Positions 1 to 5,129 of a DNA stretch of 5,129 nt are shown here, one piece after another. The notes under the pieces are model-generated. The model saw only the letters and a list, made by a program, of their open reading frames with translations. It was not told the DNA's origin and did not search any database. The stretch's first letter is position 1. Every line of letters begins with the position of its first letter. Source of the DNA: DASQFI01 sp050264575 (GTDB lineage: Bacteria > Acidobacteriota > Vicinamibacteria > Vicinamibacterales > SCN-69-37); contig JBLNGH010000032.1 in NCBI GenBank assembly GCA_050264575.1, positions 1 through 5,129 on the forward strand, written 5' to 3'. Both the position numbers and the translations under genes were made by a program.

Positions 1-669
1 ACCCGCTTCGGCCTGTCGAAGCAGGTCATCGTCGTCGACGACGGCTCCGCCGATCGGACGGCCGAAATTGCCGGCAGGATTCCAGGGGTGACGCTGCTCA
101 AGATGGCGAAGAACTCCGGGAAGGGCGCCGCCGTCCGCGCCGGCATTCAGCGCGCCGAAGGCGACCTGCTGATGATTCAGGACGCGGATCTCGAATACGA
201 GCCGGATGACTACGTGCCGATGATCGAGGAGCTCATCAGCTCGGGCGCAGACGCCGTGTACGGGAGCCGCTACATGACGCGGCCGGGATCGAAATCAGTG
301 GCAAAGCATGCGGGCCAGAGCTGGGCCGCCTACCTCGGCGGCCGCAGCCTGAGCCTGGTGCAGTGGTGGTTCACCGGACAGTTCCTGACCGACACGGTGA
401 CCGCCCTGAAGCTGTTTCGCGCGCCGGTCATCAAGGACATCGAGCTCCGGACCAGCGGCTTCGAGCTCGACCACGAGATCACGTCTCGAATCCTGGCGAA
501 GGGATGCCGGATCCGTGAGGTGCCCATCCGGTATCACCCGCGGGACCGTGCCGAGGGAAAAAAGATCGGCGCGCGCGACTGGTTCATCGCCGTGCGCACG
601 TACGCGAAGTACTCGCGCACATCAACGTCAGGGCAAAGGGCAGAGAGCACAGGGCAAAGGAAAGGATAG
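1..669 (+). CDS. Family 2 glycosyltransferase (DPM1-like), 5' end missing
   Basis: The reading frame is open from base 1, so about 30 N-terminal residues (the usual VIPxYNE strand and helix) lie outside the window; 222 residues are visible. Seen: the nucleotide-binding VVDDGSADRT at fragment residues 11-20, the metal-binding DAD at 61-63, YGSR at 87-90, TDTVTALKLFR at 130-140, and GFELDHEI at 153-160 followed by VPIRYHPR. These are the ordered GT-A fold motifs of GT2 enzymes of the dolichyl/polyprenyl-phosphate sugar synthase type, which transfer a sugar from a nucleotide donor, commonly to a lipid phosphate on the cytoplasmic membrane face. There is no C-terminal membrane domain, so it is a soluble or peripheral form. 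Sugar and acceptor cannot be told. All catalytic motifs in view are intact. The last ~15 residues (from about residue 208) are Ser/Gly/Gln/Arg-rich and encoded by the repeat at 630-669, so they are probably not part of the fold. It converges with the next gene. Confidence 0.93.
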   Translation, partial: TRFGLSKQVIVVDDGSADRTAEIAGRIPGVTLLKMAKNSGKGAAVRAGIQRAEGDLLMIQDADLEYEPDDYVPMIEELISSGADAVYGSRYMTRPGSKSVAKHAGQSWAAYLGGRSLSLVQWWFTGQFLTDTVTALKLFRAPVIKDIELRTSGFELDHEITSRILAKGCRIREVPIRYHPRDRAEGKKIGARDWFIAVRTYAKYSRTSTSGQRAESTGQRKG

Positions 670-724
670 CGGGGAAAGGTAAGAGGGGGGTTCCCTTTGC
701 CCTTCCCTTTGCCCTCTGCCCTTC
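630..724. repeat. Inverted-repeat dyad of GGGCAAAGG / GGGCAGAG modules between convergent genes
   Basis: GGGCAAAGG occurs at 631-639 and 652-660, and its reverse complement CCTTTGCCC at 694-702 and 706-714. GGGCAGAG at 638-645 is matched by CTCTGCCC at 714-721. The two halves can pair: 636-645 with 714-723 (10 bp) and 652-665 with 701-714 (one mismatch at 661/705), sharing base 714 and leaving a 6-nt bulge and a loop of about 35 nt. The dyad covers the stop codon of the glycosyltransferase (667-669) and abuts that of the convergent fusion gene (725-727). A long hairpin here could stop transcription from both sides, but no U-run follows it, so it is not a classic intrinsic terminator. It may instead be a dispersed intergenic repeat of the genome; the modular, two-strand structure fits that. 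Confidence 0.7.
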
Positions 725-2803
725 CTAGGTCCGTCCTTTCATCCGCTCGCGAATCGCGACGTAGAACGCGCCGAACCCGTCGGCGACGGACGTTCGGCGC
801 ACCTGATCCGGTGAAATCGCAAAGAACTGCACCGGTATCTCGAGCATCTCGGCGCGGCGGCGGAGCAACGTCGACAGGAGGTAGTGGTTGATGAGCTTGT
901 GCGCGAGCGGACACTGAACGGCGAGGACGTCCGACGTGCGGACGGCGCGCGCGCCCGAGAGCGTGTCTGAGACGTACCGGCCGTACAGCGCGAGGAACTG
1001 AAGGCTCAGCGCGTGACTGCCCGCGGCGCTGATCGCGCCGAGTACGGCCTTGTGCTGGTACCGGAGCCGGTAGGACTCCTGGATGTCCCGGACCGACAGG
1101 CGGCGGCTTCCCCAGACGGCGTCCAGCCGGCCGAGCGTGAGATGTCCCGCCAGCCCCGCGATGTCTTCGCCGTTGTACATCCCCGACGAATCGAACAGCA
1201 CGGTGTAGTCGTAACGGCCGGCCGAGAGCGCCTCGCGCAGCTCGCGGTCGCGCGCCTCGCCGCTCGGCGACGACAGCCGGGTCACGGGGAACGGCACCCG
1301 CGTGCGGAACGCCGACTCGAGATCGGCCTCGCAGGAATGAAAGACGGCCACCTCGATCCGCAGATCCTCGATGCCGCCGCGGACCATCTCCAGCATCGTC
1401 TGGACGACCTTGCCCGGCGATCGGGTCTCGTCGAGCACGACGGCGACGCGCTGCACAGATCGCTCGCGCGCGATGAATCCGCTGATGTACGGCGCGAGGA
1501 CTTTGGCGGCGTCGTGCCGCCCGGTGTGACCCGCTTCGTAGTTCCCCACGCGGACGAGCCGCGGATCCTCGATCGATTCCAGGCGGCCGAGCGGCACGTA
1601 CGGCTGCTCGGCCGACGTCCCGGCCGGATCGTTCAGCAGGTAGTGCGTGATCAGGCAGGGCGTCGGCACGCTCACCCGACCCTTTTCGCGGAGGTAAAAG
1701 ACGGCGCGATCGATCAGATCGAGCGCGCTGCGTCCGGTGATCTCCGCGTCGGTCTGGATGTTGGTCACGAGCAGCTTGATCGCATGCAGGTTCGCCGCGA
1801 TCGCCTGACCCAGCCCTGGCGTCAGATACGACGGGAACAGGCTCGAATGCTGCGTGCCGGGCGCGTAGATGATGAGGTGCGCGTTGGCGAGCCGGGCGGC
1901 GAGCCTGGGGTTCAGCGGCGGCCGGACGCTGCACGATTCGAGCTGCTGCCGCCGCGCGTCGAGAGGCCGCGACGCGAGCTGCGAGCGTTCCGCGTCGCCG
2001 AGCGGACGATCGACGAGAAAAATCTCGCGGACGCGATTGTGCCGCTTCGCGTCGACGATCTCTTCCTCACTGCCGAGAAGCCGGCCGTCGTCGTCGAGCG
2101 CGACCAGAAACGCGTTCGTGCCGTCGGTCACGTTCTCGATGAGGCCGGACGGCAGGCCGACGAGCGCGCAGTAGTCGTCGACCGCCGGATTGAAACGGCG
2201 ATCGCAGGCGAGAAACCCGCCCGCGAACACGAAGTTGCCGACGCTGGCGTCGTGGAAGCTCATGGGTCGGCCGGCGGTCTGGAACTCGGCGTCGAACCGG
2301 CGGAGCCGCGTGCCGACGGCCGCGCGCGTCGCCGGATCGATGTCACCGAGACCGGCCGGCGGCGCCGTTCCGTCCAGCGCCTGAATCAGCGCGCGGAGAT
2401 CGGCCTCGGTCGCGCCGTCGGGCAGACGCCGATCGAGCAGATCGACCAATGCGGGCGGACACGTCTTCAGGAGGCGGGCGAGACGGGACGCGTTCTTGCG
2501 AAAGTCCGACGGCCCCAGCGCGTCGCCGAGAAACCGGCGTACCTCGCCGGTCGATGCGCCGTCGTCGTACCCGTTGATCGCGACAGTCAGGGCGACGCGG
2601 GAATCCGTCGCGACGAGCTCGGCCAGCGCGCCGGATCCGCGCCCGCCCGAGAAGAGCACGACGCGCAGGTTCGAGGAGCTGCCCGGGGCTGACACTGGCA
2701 CGCGATGATTATGAACGTTCAGCCGATGATCGCTCTTCTCAGCGCGGGGAGTTTCGGCGGAAGACGGTTCGGTCGAGCAGGGCCGTTCCCGGGTGCGTGG
2801 CAT
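725..2803 (-). CDS. YvcK/CofD-like protein fused to a degenerate GT2-like domain
   Basis: 692 residues, about twice the usual ~310-320 of YvcK or CofD. Residues ~46-440 are YvcK/CofD-like: SGGRGSGALAEL (52-63), a glycine-rich INGYDDGASTGEV (76-88, family form roughly DDGGSSGRLR), GPSDFRKN (97-104, family PPGDxRN), SVGNFVFAG (187-195), and YAPGTQHSSLFPSYLTPG (313-330) followed by TNIQTDAEITGRSA. Known: B. subtilis YvcK binds UDP-sugars and is needed for cell-wall integrity and carbon use; CofD makes the F420 phosphodiester. Residues ~451-692 follow a GT2 layout: VAVVLDETR, D538-S-S, DAVWGSR (561-567), VSDTLSGARAVR (611-622). They lack the GT2 acidic motifs, so glycosyl transfer by this part is doubtful. 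No signal peptide or clear membrane segment is seen, so it is likely cytoplasmic. The ATG at 2803 overlaps the SGNH gene by 65 nt; the first ~45 residues look unstructured and no start has a good ribosome site. GTG codons at 2701 and 2695 are alternatives. Molecular role unknown. Confidence 0.88.
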   Translation of the reverse strand: MPRTRERPCSTEPSSAETPRAEKSDHRLNVHNHRVPVSAPGSSSNLRVVLFSGGRGSGALAELVATDSRVALTVAINGYDDGASTGEVRRFLGDALGPSDFRKNASRLARLLKTCPPALVDLLDRRLPDGATEADLRALIQALDGTAPPAGLGDIDPATRAAVGTRLRRFDAEFQTAGRPMSFHDASVGNFVFAGGFLACDRRFNPAVDDYCALVGLPSGLIENVTDGTNAFLVALDDDGRLLGSEEEIVDAKRHNRVREIFLVDRPLGDAERSQLASRPLDARRQQLESCSVRPPLNPRLAARLANAHLIIYAPGTQHSSLFPSYLTPGLGQAIAANLHAIKLLVTNIQTDAEITGRSALDLIDRAVFYLREKGRVSVPTPCLITHYLLNDPAGTSAEQPYVPLGRLESIEDPRLVRVGNYEAGHTGRHDAAKVLAPYISGFIARERSVQRVAVVLDETRSPGKVVQTMLEMVRGGIEDLRIEVAVFHSCEADLESAFRTRVPFPVTRLSSPSGEARDRELREALSAGRYDYTVLFDSSGMYNGEDIAGLAGHLTLGRLDAVWGSRRLSVRDIQESYRLRYQHKAVLGAISAAGSHALSLQFLALYGRYVSDTLSGARAVRTSDVLAVQCPLAHKLINHYLLSTLLRRRAEMLEIPVQFFAISPDQVRRTSVADGFGAFYVAIRERMKGRT

Positions 2804-3998
2804 CGGCCCGCCAGAGATCGATCAACCACCGGCCGATCCACTCTGCCGCGATGCGGTTGCCTTCGACATTCCAATGCCCGACTCCAACCGGCGTATCCGG
2901 AGGGGAACCGTGAAGAAAGATTCCGCGCTGCTCTGCGACGGTCTGCATCGGAGCGCCTAGAGACAGCACCGGAAACGCATCTTCCCGACCAAGCGCCTGG
3001 ATCCGATCGTCGGGGTAAAAGAGATCTCTGATGCCATCTTCGCGCATGGCGGCTTCACGCAGCGCACGGTCTGCGTACACCTGCGCCGGCGTACTCGAAA
3101 TCGCGACTCCGAAACCCACGCCGGCGTCCTTCACCTCGTGATGCATCTGTCGAATCAGCGCCTCGGTGATGCGCCAGGCTTCGACCCAGTCGCGGTCGAG
3201 AGGCGGGCCATAGATCTCCGGCGGGTCCCCTGGTCCCAACAGTTTGAGATTCGATCCGCGCACGTACCCGCGGGTACGCGCGAGGTGCACGAGCTGTACG
3301 ACCCGAGAATGCCGAAGGAGCGCGTAGTACGTGCGTCCGAGCAGGCTGGTGCGATCGCGAAACGCCTTGGTACGCAGAAACGAGTCGTCCAGAACGAGCC
3401 GGTTGCCGTCGAGCGTGAAGTACGGGGAGAGTTTTTGAGGATGATTGAACGGCTTCCAATTGTCGGTGACATCGTTGCCCGGATAGAACACGAGCACCAC
3501 GAAGTCAGGAGCGAACCTGGTGACATGGTGGCGATACGCGAGCAACTCCTGCGCCGTGCCGAAACCTGCCACCCCGAAACACAGCACCTCGACCTTCAAG
3601 CCAGGCCGAGCGTTCGCGCGCTGAAGCCCGCTCTCGAGCTGTGCGCACAGGCTCTGCTCGAATGGCACCTCGGACGCCTGGACGACCGAGTCACCCAGCA
3701 CGGCCACCCGGTACGTTCCAGCGGGCTTCTTCTCAGTTCTCTCGAGATCGCGCCAGCCGTGCGAATTGACGAGGGTCCAGGCGCCGCCTTCTCGTGACTG
3801 CCAGACACGCATTGAAGGCGTCAGCGCAAGGCCGAGCACCGGATCAGGTTGGACGAGGATGGGTCTGGTGAATCCCGCGAGGCGCAATGCGGCTTCGCCG
3901 ATGAGGAGGGCAACCAGGAGCGCAAGGGCGATCGCGGCGCATCTCATCCCAACCGCGATGAAAACGGACTTCAGCTTCACGGTACTCAAATCTGTCAT
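2739..3998 (-). CDS. Membrane-anchored SGNH/GDSL hydrolase-like protein
   Basis: 419 residues from the ATG at 3998. Near the N terminus a short basic stretch (KLK) precedes a hydrophobic segment at about residues 19-36 (AIALALLVALLIG), read as a signal anchor, so the domain is probably periplasmic or extracytoplasmic. SGNH blocks: VAVLGDSVV with nucleophile Ser104 (block I), CFGVAGFGTAQEL with Gly145 (block II), FYPGNDVTDN with Asn175 (block III), and GHWNVEGN with His375 (block V). This family includes esterases and acyltransferases acting on carbohydrate acyl groups. The Asp normally two or three residues before the His is absent: position 373 is Val. Start choice: the frame runs open up to a TTG at 4112, but that extension looks non-coding; GTG 3980 (after TTGAG) and ATG 3947 are also possible, and no candidate has a strong ribosome site. 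It lies upstream of, and may be translationally linked to, the YvcK/CofD-like gene. Probable job: removing or transferring acyl groups on a surface glycan, by inference from context. Confidence 0.85.
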   Translation of the reverse strand: MTDLSTVKLKSVFIAVGMRCAAIALALLVALLIGEAALRLAGFTRPILVQPDPVLGLALTPSMRVWQSREGGAWTLVNSHGWRDLERTEKKPAGTYRVAVLGDSVVQASEVPFEQSLCAQLESGLQRANARPGLKVEVLCFGVAGFGTAQELLAYRHHVTRFAPDFVVLVFYPGNDVTDNWKPFNHPQKLSPYFTLDGNRLVLDDSFLRTKAFRDRTSLLGRTYYALLRHSRVVQLVHLARTRGYVRGSNLKLLGPGDPPEIYGPPLDRDWVEAWRITEALIRQMHHEVKDAGVGFGVAISSTPAQVYADRALREAAMREDGIRDLFYPDDRIQALGREDAFPVLSLGAPMQTVAEQRGIFLHGSPPDTPVGVGHWNVEGNRIAAEWIGRWLIDLWRADATHPGTALLDRTVFRRNSPR

Positions 3999-4167
3999 CA
4001 ATACACAAAAATGATCGCCGTTTGACCAGTCTATTACGGCAGGATGGCGGTGGTGCGCGTCGTTTGGACGCTGCCGTGTCACCAGGGCGACTGCTGGCGT
4101 CGAATCAATCAACTTATCGGCGGTTTTTTCGATCGGCGAGAGCGGGGGATCCCCTTCGGTCTTTTTT
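3999..4167. other. Intergenic gap between methyltransferase and SGNH genes
   Basis: About 170 nt with no credible gene. It is richer in A/T tracts than its surroundings: AAAAA near 4007-4011, TTTTTT at 4124-4129 and TTTTTTTT at 4162-4169, plus the self-complementary GGGGATCCCC at 4145-4154. The break in an otherwise tight leftward gene order suggests that the SGNH/YvcK-like pair has its own promoter here. Reading leftward, TAATAG (4035-4030 region) is the only -10-like hexamer I noticed, with no convincing -35 partner, so I do not call a promoter. Confidence 0.5.
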
Positions 4168-4169
4168 TT
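4131..4169 (+). terminator. Weak hairpin plus T8, rightward orientation
   Basis: On the + strand GATCG (4131-4135) can pair with CGGTC (4157-4161, one G-T pair), enclosing an asymmetric internal loop and a short GGG/CCC stem at 4145-4147/4152-4154. Eight T's follow at 4162-4169. This is the shape of an intrinsic terminator for rightward transcription, yet no rightward gene precedes it. For the leftward genes the run reads as A's and would not terminate them. It may be a chance structure, or a block to antisense transcription entering the methyltransferase gene. Confidence 0.22.
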
Positions 4170-4905
4170 ACACGGCCGACATTCGGCGTTCGCCGCCGAT
4201 CACGAGCAGTGAGCTGCCGAACGGCAACCTGAGGGGCTCGAGCAGTCGCCGTTCAAGGCGCGACCAGAGGTAGAGCGGCCGATTGATCCACGACGGCGGC
4301 ACGCGCGGCGCTGCGGGCGTGCTTTGTCGCAGTTGTTGCGCGATGCGCTCGACGAGCTTCGCGGGAAACGTCCAGTGAAACCAGTACCGCTCGTCGTCGA
4401 TCCGGAGGCCGGCATCGCGCGCCACCCGACGGAAGGTTGCCTTCGTGTATCGCGTCCGATGGTGGTTGACGACGTCGTGATTCGTCCACAACGCCATGAA
4501 CGCGGGCACGGTGATGATGATGGTCCCATCCGGCGCCAGGAGCTGAAGCGCGTGCCGGAGCACCGCGACTGGATCGTCGCAGTGCTCGAGCATGTCGAGC
4601 ATGAGAATCAACGAATACCGATGCGACGGTCGGAATCGCTCGTCGAACGGCGTGACGTGAATGCGGTGCCGGTGGACACCGCGAGGGTTGACGAGCGCCT
4701 CGGCCGGCTCGACGCCCTCCACCTCGCCGAACTCGATCAGCCGATCGAAGAAGAGGCCGTCGCCGCAGCCGACGTCGAGAATCCGTTTCCAGCCCCCGGC
4801 CGGCCGGCGCGCGGCGATCGTCTCGAGGAGCGCGGCCTCGCGCGCGCGCCACCACCAGTGACGTTCATACAGCTCGCGGTAACTCCTGCCGTAATCGGGA
4901 TCCAT
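4168..4905 (-). CDS. Class I SAM-dependent methyltransferase
   Basis: 245 residues, normal length for a stand-alone UbiE/Methyltransf_11-type enzyme. Seen: an aromatic N-terminal helix with HWWWRAREAAL (16-26); motif I ILDVGCGDG at 42-50, the glycine-rich SAM-binding loop; EGVEPAEAL (63-71) with an acidic residue placed to bind the SAM ribose; LILMLDMLEHCDDP (99-112), the motif II/post-II strand; LAPDGTIIITVPA (123-135), motif III; then a YTKATFRRVARDAGL cap (153-167) typical of the family. The C-terminal tail ends with LPFGSSLLVIGGERR, as often seen in methyltransferases beside glycosyltransferase genes. It transfers a methyl group from SAM to an acceptor that the sequence does not identify; with neighbouring GT2 genes a sugar or lipid-linked saccharide is the best guess. 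ATG at 4905 lies 9 nt after the stop of the upstream GT2 gene, so the two are probably co-transcribed. No clear Shine-Dalgarno. TAA stop lies in an A-run. Confidence 0.92.
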   Translation of the reverse strand: MDPDYGRSYRELYERHWWWRAREAALLETIAARRPAGGWKRILDVGCGDGLFFDRLIEFGEVEGVEPAEALVNPRGVHRHRIHVTPFDERFRPSHRYSLILMLDMLEHCDDPVAVLRHALQLLAPDGTIIITVPAFMALWTNHDVVNHHRTRYTKATFRRVARDAGLRIDDERYWFHWTFPAKLVERIAQQLRQSTPAAPRVPPSWINRPLYLWSRLERRLLEPLRLPFGSSLLVIGGERRMSAV

Positions 4906-4914
4906 TCGAGGCGA

Positions 4915-5129
4915 TCACGTCACCGGAAACCGTTCCCGGTGCGCCACCTGTTCGACGGCGACGCCGGCCTCACGGCCGCGGAGAACCCGATGGACGATGT
5001 ACACGGGCCGCGCCTTCAGCTCTTCGTACACGCGGCCCAGGTACTCGCCGATGACGCCAAGGCACATGAGGATCGTCCCGGACAGGAACGTGACGAGGAA
5101 GATGATGGCGGTAAACCCCACCGGCGATC
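4915..5129 (-). CDS. GT2 family glycosyltransferase, C-terminal membrane end (partial)
   Basis: Only the last ~71 residues are in the window; the catalytic GT-A domain lies beyond base 5129. Seen: a hydrophobic segment (FTAIIFLVTFLSGTILMCLGVI by its parts: FTAIIFLV, then FLSGTILMCLG), followed directly by IGEYLGRVYEELKARPVYIV. The G-x-x-GEYLGRxYEExKxRP-Y pattern after the last transmembrane helix is a signature of GtrB/ArnC/DPM1-type bacterial GT2 enzymes, which charge undecaprenyl phosphate with a sugar at the cytoplasmic face of the inner membrane. The final ~20 residues (REAGVAVEQVAHRERFPVT) are a variable tail. The gene is followed 9 nt later by the methyltransferase, implying an operon. 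Donor sugar cannot be inferred from this part. Confidence 0.9.
   Translation of the reverse strand, partial: SPVGFTAIIFLVTFLSGTILMCLGVIGEYLGRVYEELKARPVYIVHRVLRGREAGVAVEQVAHRERFPVT

Noticed and set aside
630..724. CRISPR array or tandem phage repeat
   Set aside because: Units are about 9 nt, few, and arranged as a dyad; there are no regular spacers or 23-47 nt direct repeats.
534..1934. 466-codon open frame on the - strand
   Set aside because: Same strand but other frame of the fusion gene; the product is an Arg/Ala/Pro-rich composition artefact and it would run through the repeat into the convergent glycosyltransferase.
1013..2692. 559-codon open frame on the + strand
   Set aside because: It lies wholly antisense to the YvcK/CofD-like gene, whose protein has clear family motifs. 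The antisense product is Arg/Ala/Val/Asp-rich with no recognisable domain, as expected for a GC-rich shadow frame.
725..2803. Straight annotation as F420 enzyme CofD
   Set aside because: Only the N-terminal part is CofD-like, the motifs are equally near YvcK, and the neighbours are glycan genes rather than F420 genes.
3138..3797. 219-codon open frame on the + strand
   Set aside because: Antisense to the SGNH gene, which carries all SGNH blocks; no domain seen in the antisense product.
3999..4112. N-terminal extension of the SGNH protein to a TTG at 4112
   Set aside because: TTG start, His-rich unstructured product and no ribosome site; the signal anchor sits right after the ATG at 3998, which is the more natural start.
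4253..4855. 200-codon open frame on the - strand
   Set aside because: Alternative frame inside the methyltransferase gene; the product is Arg/His/Ala-rich with no motif.

Overview
The window is GC-rich, gene-dense bacterial DNA. It carries five protein-coding genes, two of them cut by the window edges, and I see no RNA gene, CRISPR array or insertion sequence. High GC, GTC/GAC/GCG-rich codons and the protein types point to a soil or environmental bacterium. Acidobacteriota (Vicinamibacteria-like) is my guess, from a general impression only; nothing here is diagnostic.

Layout. 1-669 (+) is the 3' part of a family 2 glycosyltransferase (GT2, DPM1-like). It converges on a leftward block. Between the two stop codons (669 and 725) lies a dyad built from GGGCAAAGG / GGGCAGAG modules and their reverse complements. 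Leftward, in transcription order, come: the end of a membrane-associated GT2 of the GtrB/ArnC/DPM1 type (5129-4915); a class I SAM-dependent methyltransferase (4905-4168) only 9 nt after it; an intergenic gap of about 170 nt with T-runs and a GGGGATCCCC dyad; an N-terminally anchored SGNH/GDSL hydrolase-like protein (3998-2739); and a 692-residue protein (2803-725) whose annotated start overlaps the SGNH gene.

The genes fit a cell-envelope glycan locus. Two GT2 enzymes would move sugars, probably via polyprenyl-phosphate carriers. The methyltransferase and the SGNH protein could decorate a glycan or lipid by methylation and by acyl addition or removal. This grouping is inferred from gene families and order, not from a recognised named pathway.

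The most unusual object is the 692-residue protein. Its N-terminal two thirds resemble the YvcK/CofD family (UDP-sugar-binding YvcK; 2-phospho-L-lactate transferase CofD). Its C-terminal third has the layout of a GT2 catalytic domain and aligns without gaps over about 64 residues with the canonical GT2 encoded just across the convergent boundary. The acidic residues that bind nucleotide and metal in GT2 enzymes are replaced (DDGS by HSCE, DAD by DSS). I read it as a YvcK/CofD-like protein fused to a pseudo-glycosyltransferase domain, an arrangement I do not recognise as described.
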